Positions 1-8,127 of a DNA stretch of 36,769 nucleotides are shown in pieces. The position numbers were made by a program, and so were the translations under genes. The first letter of the stretch is position 1. Each line of letters begins with the position of its first letter. Source of the DNA: an uncultured Lysobacterales bacterium (GTDB taxonomy: Bacteria; Pseudomonadota; Gammaproteobacteria; Xanthomonadales; SZUA-36); the NCBI GenBank assembly GCA_937924405.1, contig CALDVW010000115.1, positions 1-36,769 on the forward strand, written 5' to 3'. The notes under the pieces were generated by a model that was given only the letters and a program-made list of their open reading frames with translations, was not told the DNA's origin and made no database searches.

Positions 1-161
1 TTTTCCAGCGCTTCGAGGTACTGCTGTTCGACCTGCTCTGCTTTTTTCATTGTAGAAACCTGGGGTCCGATGAAACTTTCCTCGGCGGTTGGCGTCGGCT
101 GGTCCGGCCAGAATTTGAAGGCCAGGAAAATGAGGATGATCAGTATGAGAAAGAATCTCAT
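1..161 (-). CDS. Small membrane-anchored protein, C-terminus outside the window
   Basis: An open frame runs from the ATG at 159-161 off the left edge, giving 53 visible codons and no stop. The protein begins MRFFLILIILIFLAFKFW, a single hydrophobic segment of about 15 residues (3-18), followed by a Pro/Thr-rich stretch and then a polar, Lys/Glu/Gln-rich region (about residues 37-53) that could start a coiled coil. It starts 5 nt after the tdk stop codon on the same strand, so it is probably the last visible gene of the cyanophycin/tdk transcript. The topology suggests a one-pass inner-membrane protein with the C-terminal part outside the cytoplasm. I do not recognise a family and propose no function. 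Confidence 0.6.
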   Translation of the reverse strand, partial: MRFFLILIILIFLAFKFWPDQPTPTAEESFIGPQVSTMKKAEQVEQQYLEALE

Positions 162-166
162 GGCGA

Positions 167-823
167 CTATTCTAGCAGCTCCTCCTGGCGCTCATTTTCA
201 GAGTCAGTCGCCGTTTCGAACGGGTCGATCAATTTGACCTGTTTTCCAGCATAGAACACTTCTTTGAATTCTTTCCTGCTCACGGACACATAGCGCTCGT
301 TGCCACCGATTTCCACCTGGGAACCCTTGCGCAAGGCATAACCTTTGTCATCCACGCGCACCACCATGGTGGCTTTTGATCCCGTATGACAAATGGTTTT
401 GAGCTCATCCAGTTGGTCGGCCCAGGCCAGCAAATAACGGCTGCCCTCAAATAAGTCTCCCTGGAAATCGGTGCGCAGACCAAAGCAAAGCACGGGAATA
501 TTCAAACGATCGACAACGTCGGTCAACTGGAAAACCTGCTCCCGGGTGAGGAACTGTGCCTCATCCACCAGCACACAATGAACATTTTGATCCCCGAGCC
601 GGTTTTGCACGGCTTCAAATAAGTCATCATCCTGCTTGAAAGCGGTTGCTTCCGCCTCGAGGCCAATCCGGGACTTGATGACTCCAACCTCACATCGATC
701 ATCCAGCGCCGGGGTGAATAACATCGGGTTCATACCGCGTTCACGGTAATTGTGGGCCGATTGCAACAGGATGGTGGTCTTACCGGCATTCATGGCCGAA
801 TAATTGAAATAGAGTTTAGCCAT
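167..823 (-). CDS. tdk: Thymidine kinase
   Basis: Phosphorylates thymidine to dTMP in pyrimidine salvage; cytoplasmic. The 218 residues align almost without gaps to the E. coli class II enzyme as I recall it: P-loop SAMNAGKT (9-16), the catalytic Glu88 in VDEAQFL, the lasso-region segment GLRTDF (115-120) and the substrate motif GGNERYVSV (173-181). The zinc site is eroded. E. coli has Cys145, Cys147, Cys182 and His185; here the same positions are Cys145, Thr147, Ser182 and Glu185. The start codon lies inside the end of the upstream Mur ligase gene (8-bp overlap), so translation is probably coupled. Salvage of thymidine has no obvious link to cyanophycin, so the co-location may only be positional. 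Identity is certain; only metal binding is in doubt. Confidence 0.95.
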   Translation of the reverse strand: MAKLYFNYSAMNAGKTTILLQSAHNYRERGMNPMLFTPALDDRCEVGVIKSRIGLEAEATAFKQDDDLFEAVQNRLGDQNVHCVLVDEAQFLTREQVFQLTDVVDRLNIPVLCFGLRTDFQGDLFEGSRYLLAWADQLDELKTICHTGSKATMVVRVDDKGYALRKGSQVEIGGNERYVSVSRKEFKEVFYAGKQVKLIDPFETATDSENERQEELLE

Positions 824-2531
824 GGCTTTCGGCTTCCCTGTCGATGAATTCGTGCACCAGGTTCAGGGCTTCCTGTCTCTGGGTGAGCGCCAGTAACACG
901 AGCAGGTCGCCGGGCTGTGCGCGCTGCAGGGCCAGTGCGGTCGCTTCCCCGGGACTGGGAAAAATTTCGACGTGGTCCTCGTTTATACCACTTGCGATGG
1001 CCTCGCTTTTAATCAGCGCGGGGACTTCAAACGGCTCCCGTCCCCTTTCGTAACCCGGCAGTTCGGCCACCAGCAGTTGGTCCGGTTTCATACCACAGGC
1101 TGCTCTCACCAGGTCAGAAATGTCTTCATCCAGCCGGTCCCCGGCCTGGCCCATCAACAATACCACCCGTTCTGCAGCTACCATGTTTACCACATCCGCC
1201 AGGGCGATCATGCCGTGTTCGTTGTGGGCAAAGTCGACCAGGATCCGAACAGTGCCGCCGTCAACACGATGCTCAAACCAGTTACCCCTGCCCGGGTTGT
1301 CCTGCTCATCACCTCGAAAAACTGCCAGGCCCTTTGCGATGGCCTGATCCTCGACATTGAACGCCACGGCGATGGACATCGCGGCGAGTGCATTACTGAT
1401 GTTGTACCTGACCACGCCACCCCGCGTGGCCGGTATCTCATCCACTGCGACCACCCGGCGGCTGTGGGAACCTTCGGCAGCGACCAGCCAGCCATCATCG
1501 AAATAGCAGGCTGACCCGCCCTTTTCCAGGGAAGACCGTATCAGTGAATTACCCGCTTCCAGGCTGAACCAGAAGATTCGCTTGTCCAGGGTGCCTGCGA
1601 ACCTGACCACTCCCGGGTCGTCGGCATTGAGAATCAGCGGATCATCGCCGCCCAGAGAGCGGTGCACGATAAACTTAGCCGGAATGAGCTCATCCACGCT
1701 GTTGATTCCATATTCGCCCAGGTGATCCCTGGCGACATTGGTTACCACTGCCGCGTCTGCGTGCTCAACACCCAAGCCGCGCCGCAGCAAACCGCCGCGG
1801 GCCACCTCGAGGACAGCAACCTCCACATCAGCCTGGCGTAACAGGGTGCGCGCCCCGCCCGTTCCGGAATAATCCCCGGTATCGATGACCCGTTCGCCAA
1901 CGCGAATGAAGTCGGTCGAAGTCAGGCCGGCGTTGAATCCCGCCGCCGTCATGATGGCTGCCGTCATACGCACGGTTGTCGACTTGCCGTTGGTCCCGGT
2001 TACCAGGGCTACCGGGATCGCTTCGATGGCGGCCCAGTCAATTTCATCGGGCGACGGAAGCTGGTCCGGGGGCCAGCTCCGGGTGCTCTTTCCGAAGCCC
2101 ACAGAAATCTCATCGTCATCCCAAAGGAAAGGCACCCCATGCTCATGCGCCGCCGCCTGCAGCAACAGCAGGGACGGATTTCGTTCTTCATCGAACAAAC
2201 GGTTCAAACGGGGCTTTTCCTCCCGGGGATCCGGTGCATCACCCCGGCCACAGACATGCAGGGCGCTGGCCCATGCCACCTCGTTCAGCTCGCACATCGA
2301 GTACAACACATCGATTGGTGCCGATATCAGGAGGCTCGCGCCGCCTTCGAATACACGGAAACAGGTTTTCTGCTCGCCGTAACCCACGGCGTCCAACCAC
2401 TCTCTCGCCGCCCGCTCCCAGGCTTCAATGGCCGGCTGCTGCGGCCCATCGATTGCAACATCAATGATGGCGCTGGGGTAATCCCAATACAGGTTGGCGC
2501 CGGTCAGCCTTCTGCTTTCTGTCAATTTCAT
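816..2531 (-). CDS. Cyanophycin synthetase-like Mur ligase lacking the ATP-grasp domain
   Basis: A 571-residue paralogue of the neighbouring CphA. Residues 1-100 (starting with [14 protein letters not shown]) resemble the CphA N-domain. Residues 118-152 ([20 protein letters not shown] and on) match CphA 173-207, just before its ATP-grasp domain. The sequence then jumps, by residue 173, to the part of CphA that begins near 498, so roughly 290 residues are absent. The Mur ligase part looks active: P-loop GTNGKST (179-185), [11 protein letters not shown] (244-254), NVARDHLG (265-272), NADD (302-305), NISNALAA (377-384) and the DxxHN motif with His436. The HxxEH motif of CphA is not conserved (SMCELNE). 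In CphA the Mur half adds Arg to the Asp backbone, so an amino-acid ligase acting on cyanophycin or its dipeptide is plausible but is inference. Starts 11 nt after cphA and overlaps tdk by 8 bp. Confidence 0.85.
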   Translation of the reverse strand: MKLTESRRLTGANLYWDYPSAIIDVAIDGPQQPAIEAWERAAREWLDAVGYGEQKTCFRVFEGGASLLISAPIDVLYSMCELNEVAWASALHVCGRGDAPDPREEKPRLNRLFDEERNPSLLLLQAAAHEHGVPFLWDDDEISVGFGKSTRSWPPDQLPSPDEIDWAAIEAIPVALVTGTNGKSTTVRMTAAIMTAAGFNAGLTSTDFIRVGERVIDTGDYSGTGGARTLLRQADVEVAVLEVARGGLLRRGLGVEHADAAVVTNVARDHLGEYGINSVDELIPAKFIVHRSLGGDDPLILNADDPGVVRFAGTLDKRIFWFSLEAGNSLIRSSLEKGGSACYFDDGWLVAAEGSHSRRVVAVDEIPATRGGVVRYNISNALAAMSIAVAFNVEDQAIAKGLAVFRGDEQDNPGRGNWFEHRVDGGTVRILVDFAHNEHGMIALADVVNMVAAERVVLLMGQAGDRLDEDISDLVRAACGMKPDQLLVAELPGYERGREPFEVPALIKSEAIASGINEDHVEIFPSPGEATALALQRAQPGDLLVLLALTQRQEALNLVHEFIDREAESHG

Positions 2532-2542
2532 GGTAATGATGC

Positions 2543-5350
2543 TTAATCCGACTCTTCATCAATGCGGGCAATACGGACACCACGTTCGTCCCGGATCAGT
2601 TCAGAGCCAGGATCCAGCGTAAACGCCTCCGGGTCTTCTTCGACGAAACTTTGCACCGTTTTATGGGGTACTTCTTCATCCACTTCGATGTCTTCCACTT
2701 TGTGTCCTGCCACCTGCTTCCAGCAACGTTCAATATTGTCTCCGAATATCACAACCAGATCGCCTTCCTGGGCCATGTCGAGTGCTGCGTCGACCGCATC
2801 TACTTCATTGGGTACAACCTGAATCCGGCGTTTCTTGACGCCGGATTCCCGCAATTGGTCCCGGAGCATTTCCGGCACTTCGTCTTCACCCCTGCCACGC
2901 CGGTTGTCATCCGCCTTGCAGATGTAATAGTCAAAATGACCCGCGGCCTCTTCTGCGATAGACAGGATATCCTCATCACGGCGGTCACCCGGCGCAGCCA
3001 GAACGCAGATTCGTTTGCCGCCGACTTCCAGGCGGTCGACCAACTGGCTGATACTGGCGATGGCTGCTGCATTGTGGCCGTAGTCGAGAATGACCCGGAA
3101 AGGGTGTTCGTCGAAGACATTCATCCGGCCCGGCGCCTGGAATATCGAGGAGTCGAAGGTGCGCAGTCCATGCCGGATGTCTTCCAGCGACTTACCTATG
3201 CTGAATGCGAGCGCTGCGGCGAACATTGCATTCTGCACATTGTGCGTGGCCTTTCCTTCCATGGTCGCCGGAATCAGGTGAGTCCACAGCAGTTGGTAGT
3301 GGGTGCTGTTGTCGTAAAGCGTGATCATGTCGCCGCCGATACCCTGTTCCAATACGACAGCGCGCCCACCAGCACTGATATGTTCTTTGACCAGCGCGTG
3401 AGCCGGGTTCATGGTCACGTAGCATACGTGCTCGGCTTCGGTGTAATCGGCCATGCGCAGGCAGTATTCATCGTCCGCGTTCAGAATCGCCGTGTCGCGG
3501 GCAACTTCAATCGGGATTCGCTTCAATTCCGCCAGTTGCTCCAGCGTATCGATACCCTTCAGGCCGAGGTGGTCAGAGGCCACGTTCAGGCAGGCCGAAA
3601 CGTCGCAGCGGCGATAGCCCAGGCCGGAACGTAACAAACCACCGCGTGCAGTTTCCAGCACTGCCATATCGACGGTCGGGTCGCGCAATACGATATGTGC
3701 TGAAGCTGGTCCGGTCATGTCTCCCTTCACCGAAATGCGGCCGTCGATATACACACCGTCTGTGGAAGTCATGCCAACTGTGTGACCTGCGGTTTTCAGG
3801 ATATGGGACAGCATCCTGGAGGTCGTGGTTTTTCCGTTCGTGCCGGTAATGCTGGCTACCGGGATCCGACTCGGCTTGCCGGGCGGAAACAGCATATCCA
3901 TGACCTTGCCGGAAACATCCCGCGGCTCACCTTCCGATGGCGCCACGTGCATGCGGAAGCCAGGGGCGGCGTTCACTTCGACGATGGCGCCGCCCACTTC
4001 CTTGTAAGGCTTGCTGATATCAGAAGTCAGGAAGTCCACACCTCCCACATCGAGCCCTACCGCCTGAACTGCGCGCACTGCCATTTCCCGGTTATCGGGG
4101 TGCACCACGTCCGTCATGTCAATGGCGGTACCGCCAGTGGAAAGGTTCGCCGTTGACCGCAGGTAAAACACTTCACCCTCAGACAACACGGTATTGGCAT
4201 CGACCCCCCCTTTTTTCATCAGCCGCTCAGCCTGGTGATCGAGTTCCAGGCGGGTCAGTACTTTCTCATGGCCGATACCCCGCCTCGGGTCTTCGTTTAC
4301 GATGTCGATCAATTCGCTGATCGTGCGTGCTCCGTCACCAACCACGTGACCCGGCACGCGTTTTGCCACGGCTACCAGTTCATCGTTAACGACCAGCATA
4401 CGGTGGTCCATGCCTTCTATGAAACTTTCGACCAGCACGCTTCTTCCGCGGGCGCTTTCACGGGCCACGCCGTAGGCCCTGGCAACCTGTTCATCGTTCA
4501 CCAGGTTGATGGAAACACCGCGCCCATGATTGGCGTCCAGCGGTTTCACCACCACCGGAAATTCGATGCGCCGGGCGGCGCGCACGGCTGCCCGTTCGGA
4601 ATACACCAGGCGTTGTTGCGGAACCGGCAGGCCGAGATCGCGAAGCAGGTTGTGAGTGTCTTCCTTGTCGCAGGAGATTTCAACGGCGATGTGCGGCGTC
4701 TTGCTGGTGATGGTTGCCTGGATGCGTTGCTGAAAACGTCCATGCCCGAATTGCACCAGGGAGTACTTGTTAAGCCGCAAATAGGGTATTTCCCTTTCTT
4801 CCGCAGCGACTACCAGTGATGCAGTACTGGGGCCGAGCTCTTTTCTCTGGGCGAAGCGGATGAAATTTTCCCGCTCCTCTTCGAAATCGAACCCGTCCTC
4901 GATTTCGTCCGGCCACTGGGCCTTGAGGTCGCCGGGCAGCAGGTTGAGAAGCAGTTGCCGCGATATGCGCGCGGCCTCCAGCCCTACATCTCTCTGCTTG
5001 TACTGGAAGATCATGTTGTAGTGGCCGACCGGCCCGATGCTCCTGGTCTTGCCGAAAGATATATCGGAACCTGCCATGTTCTGCATCTCGATTGCCGCAT
5101 GTTCCCAAATGTGGGCCATCCAGGTGCCTTCGCCTTCCCGCAAACGCCTGAGGAAACCCCCGGGCTCTCCGTATGAGCATCCGTGATTCGCCAGACCCGG
5201 CAACGCTTCGACCAGGGCGTCGATAAACTCCGGCCCCAGCCTGACCGAAGGCCATTCCTCGAGTGCTCCGATGTCAACCTGGTGGCGGATTACCCGAAAA
5301 TGGGCGTAGAGGCTGGGACCGACGTAGACGTTGGTGGCCAAAATTTTCAT
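2543..5350 (-). CDS. cphA: Cyanophycin synthetase
   Basis: Polymerises Asp and Arg from ATP into multi-L-arginyl-poly-L-aspartate, a nitrogen and carbon store kept as cytoplasmic granules. The 935 residues show the family's three parts. The N-domain (1 to about 160) has HIWEH (80-84), which fits the HxxEH metallohydrolase motif reported to generate primers in some CphA enzymes. The ATP-grasp domain (about 225-485) has VVVKPLDANHGRGVSIN (266-282) and metal-binding EVNAAPGFRMH (458-468), and extends the Asp backbone. The Mur ligase domain (about 498-900) has P-loop GTNGKTTT (503-510), ARGGLLRSGLG, NVASDHLG, NADD and the DYGHN motif, and attaches Arg. Length is slightly above the usual 870-900 because of a charged C-terminal tail. 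The start ATG lies 76 nt after cphB; it has only a weak ribosome site. Confidence 0.96.
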   Translation of the reverse strand: MKILATNVYVGPSLYAHFRVIRHQVDIGALEEWPSVRLGPEFIDALVEALPGLANHGCSYGEPGGFLRRLREGEGTWMAHIWEHAAIEMQNMAGSDISFGKTRSIGPVGHYNMIFQYKQRDVGLEAARISRQLLLNLLPGDLKAQWPDEIEDGFDFEEERENFIRFAQRKELGPSTASLVVAAEEREIPYLRLNKYSLVQFGHGRFQQRIQATITSKTPHIAVEISCDKEDTHNLLRDLGLPVPQQRLVYSERAAVRAARRIEFPVVVKPLDANHGRGVSINLVNDEQVARAYGVARESARGRSVLVESFIEGMDHRMLVVNDELVAVAKRVPGHVVGDGARTISELIDIVNEDPRRGIGHEKVLTRLELDHQAERLMKKGGVDANTVLSEGEVFYLRSTANLSTGGTAIDMTDVVHPDNREMAVRAVQAVGLDVGGVDFLTSDISKPYKEVGGAIVEVNAAPGFRMHVAPSEGEPRDVSGKVMDMLFPPGKPSRIPVASITGTNGKTTTSRMLSHILKTAGHTVGMTSTDGVYIDGRISVKGDMTGPASAHIVLRDPTVDMAVLETARGGLLRSGLGYRRCDVSACLNVASDHLGLKGIDTLEQLAELKRIPIEVARDTAILNADDEYCLRMADYTEAEHVCYVTMNPAHALVKEHISAGGRAVVLEQGIGGDMITLYDNSTHYQLLWTHLIPATMEGKATHNVQNAMFAAALAFSIGKSLEDIRHGLRTFDSSIFQAPGRMNVFDEHPFRVILDYGHNAAAIASISQLVDRLEVGGKRICVLAAPGDRRDEDILSIAEEAAGHFDYYICKADDNRRGRGEDEVPEMLRDQLRESGVKKRRIQVVPNEVDAVDAALDMAQEGDLVVIFGDNIERCWKQVAGHKVEDIEVDEEVPHKTVQSFVEEDPEAFTLDPGSELIRDERGVRIARIDEESD

Positions 5351-5426
5351 AGGACATGACCTGAGTTCTGGGGAGGTCAGTGCATCTTAACGCCGGACCT
5401 CGCCTTCCGACAAACGGGAAAGGTGG

Positions 5427-6245
5427 TCAATCGAGCGTGGCGATGCGTGTTTCGACATTAAAATGTGCGCCCTCGGCAAGCACATGTAGTTTGAGGCCAA
5501 TCAGCGTGACCGCCTCGGCCCGCCGCACATAACTCATTGATGAGTGCCTGAGATCCGATGGGTCAACTACCGTGACGGTGCCATTACCCAGGACCTCCAT
5601 TCTTCCATCCGGTGCAATGAAAGCGGCTGTATTTTCATCGATGCCCAGGCCGCAAGCGAAAGGATTGAAGGAAAGAGCCGCCAGCAATCTTCCCATTCGC
5701 TGCCGCTGGTTGAAATGCTGATCTATGATGACCCGGTTGGTCAGGCCCAGCCCAGGCGCCAGTTCGACCCCGCTTTCGCGTGGTGAGGAGCCGCTCCGGC
5801 CGCCGGCAATCATATGCTCCGAAACGATGGCTGCACCGGCTGAAGTCCCTGCCACGTGCACACCCCCGGCATTCATGCTGCGAATCAGGCGGGCCACGGG
5901 CGTGCCGCCCAGGATGGTCGACAGACGCAACTGGTTGCCACCCGTTATAAACACCCCGGTCGCTTCGCCGAGAATCCGGAGTGTTTCCTCATTGAAGCAT
6001 TCTTCGCGGTTTTCAATCGGCACGCACATCGAACGTGCGCCCATCGATTTGAATAGCTCCTCATACTGAGGCCCGGTTTCGTTCAATAAGGAAGCCGTTG
6101 GAATCACCAGGATGCGGGCGTCATCGCCACCGCACAATTCAACGAAACGGCCGAGAATGGCCGGCTTCTTGCCCTTCTTTCTCTCAGCGCCCCCAATGGG
6201 GATGATATAACCTCTCTGGGTTGATTCCACAGCTATAGCCGGCAT
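5427..6245 (-). CDS. cphB: Cyanophycinase, peptidase family S51
   Basis: Exo-hydrolyses cyanophycin to beta-Asp-Arg dipeptides. The protein is 272 residues, typical of intracellular CphB, with no signal peptide. The nucleophile elbow GTSAGAA places Ser135; His177 lies in IDQHFNQRQR and Glu204 in GIDENTA. These match the Ser132/His174/Glu201 triad known from the Synechocystis enzyme with a constant offset of three. The TGGNQLRL segment (101-108) and the binding-pocket run FNQRQRMGRL are also typical. The gene lies between iadA (43 nt upstream) and cphA (76 nt downstream) on the same strand, so synthesis and breakdown genes appear to share a transcript. A GGAA run precedes the ATG. Confidence 0.95.
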   Translation of the reverse strand: MPAIAVESTQRGYIIPIGGAERKKGKKPAILGRFVELCGGDDARILVIPTASLLNETGPQYEELFKSMGARSMCVPIENREECFNEETLRILGEATGVFITGGNQLRLSTILGGTPVARLIRSMNAGGVHVAGTSAGAAIVSEHMIAGGRSGSSPRESGVELAPGLGLTNRVIIDQHFNQRQRMGRLLAALSFNPFACGLGIDENTAAFIAPDGRMEVLGNGTVTVVDPSDLRHSSMSYVRRAEAVTLIGLKLHVLAEGAHFNVETRIATLD

Positions 6246-6288
6246 TGGTCTGTTCCGTCAATTAAATTCAAAAAAATCTGGATCGGGC

Positions 6289-7452
6289 TCAATCTTCAAA
6301 CATGCCTTTGACAACGGGTGAGCCATCCTGAACCATCCAGTTGCCTCCCGCCATGACATGCCTCACGCGATGATCTTCATCCAGGCACACGAGATCAGCA
6401 GCATAGCCTTTTTCGATGCGTCCCTTGCCGTGGAGTTTAAGCAAACGGGACACGTTGCTGGTCATGGAGGGTAATACGGTCTCCAGCCCATGCCCCCTGG
6501 TAATCAATTCTCTCAAGGAGTCGGGTAGACCTGCGGAGGTCGCAAAATCCATTTTTACCAGCGCCCCGCCTGCGTCGAAAACCGGCAGGCAGCCACCGCC
6601 GTCCGAGCTGATGGTCAGGTTTTCTGGCGGGCAGGCGTCAGAATGATAACGCTCCCATGCATCTGCCGCAGACCAGGCATTTTCACCTTCCTCAACCGGA
6701 AAGGCGGTTACATCGATAACCGAATGGTGGCGGCTCAATTCAAGCGCTTCTTCGAAAAGGTCCTTACGCCGGTTCACGTGCGTGGGATGAAAAACGCGGG
6801 GCGGCAGTTCAGTCTCGCGCAGTAACCGCCTGACCAGGGACAAGCCGCGCTCACCATCGCCCAGGTGCAGATGCACAACCCCCGCTTTACGGCTGAGGAG
6901 TCCTGCTACATGCGCCTCGGACGCCAGCCGGGCGAGTTCGTCGAAACCGGGCTGGCTGGAGCGGTGATCACTGATAGCCAGTTCGCCCAGACCAATCACG
7001 CAGTCAATATTCACGATATCACCGCGAACGGTGCCAGTCAGCGTGGTCGGTGGAACGTGATAGCCCCCGGTCCAGCACCAGGCCGACAGGCCTTCTTCCC
7101 GCAGCGCACGCGTGCGCGCAATTAACCCCGCGGTCGAGCGGGTTTCATCGTCCGTACCCAACAGGCCGACCACGGATGTGACGCCATGACGAGTGAACCT
7201 GCTCAGTTGAACCGGTGGCGCCTGGGTCGAAAAACCATCTTCACCACCCCCACCGGTCACGTGCACGTGGCAATCGATCAGGCCGGGGATGACCGGTGCG
7301 CCTTGCAGGTCGAGCGTATCGCCTAGCCAGGCACTATCTATGCCGGGAAGTTCCCTGCCCGCGTAGAGCACTTTTCCGCCTCCAAGCAACAGATTTCCCA
7401 CACCGATTGAAGCGGGGGCATAGATGTCTGCATTTTTTATCAGAGTCAACAA
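6289..7452 (-). CDS. iadA: Isoaspartyl dipeptidase, Glu-bridged variant
   Basis: Hydrolyses beta-aspartyl dipeptides; in this context it would finish cyanophycin breakdown by splitting beta-Asp-Arg. It is a 387-residue amidohydrolase close to E. coli IadA in length and motifs: HVH zinc ligands at 62 and 64, GGGGEDG (67-73), VVGLLGTD, GGYHVP, HLHLGD, PTHVNR and SSDGGG with the catalytic Asp. E. coli carries the carbamylated Lys162 in IGVKCAISDHRS; here the segment is IGLGELAISDHRS, so Glu157 replaces the Lys, with a one-residue insertion. Glu can bridge two metals in some amidohydrolases, so activity is likely but not proven. The frame opens with TTG at 7452; GGAG sits 6 nt upstream (a second TTG follows at once). 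First gene of the operon. Confidence 0.92.
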   Translation of the reverse strand: MLTLIKNADIYAPASIGVGNLLLGGGKVLYAGRELPGIDSAWLGDTLDLQGAPVIPGLIDCHVHVTGGGGEDGFSTQAPPVQLSRFTRHGVTSVVGLLGTDDETRSTAGLIARTRALREEGLSAWCWTGGYHVPPTTLTGTVRGDIVNIDCVIGLGELAISDHRSSQPGFDELARLASEAHVAGLLSRKAGVVHLHLGDGERGLSLVRRLLRETELPPRVFHPTHVNRRKDLFEEALELSRHHSVIDVTAFPVEEGENAWSAADAWERYHSDACPPENLTISSDGGGCLPVFDAGGALVKMDFATSAGLPDSLRELITRGHGLETVLPSMTSNVSRLLKLHGKGRIEKGYAADLVCLDEDHRVRHVMAGGNWMVQDGSPVVKGMFED

Positions 7453-7496
7453 TTTCAGCTCCGGACCAGTCTGCGCACCATAACGGGGCGCGACAT

Positions 7497-7524
7497 TTTA
7501 TAGGTATAATCACCGGCATTCCAA
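7497..7524 (-). promoter_or_regulatory. Candidate sigma-70 promoter for the iadA-cph operon
   Basis: On the minus strand, TTGGAA (plus positions 7519-7524) and TATAAA (7497-7502) are separated by 16 nt, matching the sigma-70 consensus at 4/6 and 5/6 positions. It would start transcription about 37-40 nt ahead of the iadA TTG. It overlaps the -10 of the divergent ppa promoter, so the two may compete. Seen by eye only. Confidence 0.4.
7505..7510 (+). promoter_or_regulatory. Candidate -10 element of ppa
   Basis: A perfect TATAAT lies 32 nt before the ppa ATG. At the -35 distance there is only a poor match (around 7481-7487), so it would need an activator or be a weak promoter. The predicted start near 7517 leaves a leader of about 26 nt with GGAG at 7534-7537. 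Confidence 0.5.
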
Positions 7525-7542
7525 ACCTTAATTGGAGCCGCC

Positions 7543-8094
7543 ATGAGCTTGCAAGCCGTCCCGGTCGGCCGGGACGTCCCGAATGACGTCAATGTGATCA
7601 TCGAAATCCCGATGCACAGCCCTGCCGTGAAGTATGAAGTGGACAAGGCTTCCGGTGCCCTTTTCCTGGACCGAATGCTTAAAACGGCCATGCATTACCC
7701 CTGTAATTATGGCTATATTCCTCATACTTTGTGTGGCGATGGCGACCCCACTGACGTGATGGTGGTGATGCCGGTTCCGGTCAACTACGGCGCGGTGGTG
7801 ACCTGCCGCCCGGTGGGCCTGCTGCGGATGGAAGACGAGTCGGGCGAAGACGCCAAGATTCTGGCTGTACCCACCGAGGACGTCACGGGCCTTTATCGCA
7901 ACGTCAAAGACCTCGAAGACGTCGATGAACTGCTGCGTCTGCAAATTTCACATTTCTTTGACCACTACAAAGACCTGGAAACCAACAAGTGGGTCAACAT
8001 CAAGGGCTGGGAAGACTCGGAAGCGGCCCGCAAAGAGATTCTGGAATCGGTTGAGCGATATAACGCCTTACCTGAAAAACCCGCTTTCTGGTAA
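7543..8094 (+). CDS. ppa: Inorganic pyrophosphatase, family I
   Basis: Hydrolyses cytoplasmic pyrophosphate to phosphate, pulling biosynthetic reactions forward. The 183 residues carry the family I core: [16 protein letters not shown] near the N-terminus, [13 protein letters not shown] and the metal-binding [10 protein letters not shown], in which Thr replaces the usual hydrophobic residue before the third Asp. The HYKDLE segment, with conserved Tyr and Lys, and KWVNIKGW near the C-terminus are typical. A GGAG ribosome site lies 5 nt before the ATG. The gene stands alone on the plus strand, divergent from the cyanophycin operon and convergent with the SDR gene 33 nt downstream. The same window encodes a membrane pyrophosphatase and a PPi-dependent phosphofructokinase, so the cell has at least three enzymes competing for PPi. 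Confidence 0.96.
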   Translation: MSLQAVPVGRDVPNDVNVIIEIPMHSPAVKYEVDKASGALFLDRMLKTAMHYPCNYGYIPHTLCGDGDPTDVMVVMPVPVNYGAVVTCRPVGLLRMEDESGEDAKILAVPTEDVTGLYRNVKDLEDVDELLRLQISHFFDHYKDLETNKWVNIKGWEDSEAARKEILESVERYNALPEKPAFW

Positions 8095-8127
8095 ACCAGC
8101 CACCCATCACAGCGCGAACAGGTCCTC

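Noticed and set aside
2651-3634. A 327-codon plus-strand frame opposite cphA
   Set aside because: It is the mirror of a certain minus-strand gene with strong family motifs; the translated protein has no recognisable domain. Same for long plus-strand frames opposite the short Mur ligase and dsbD.
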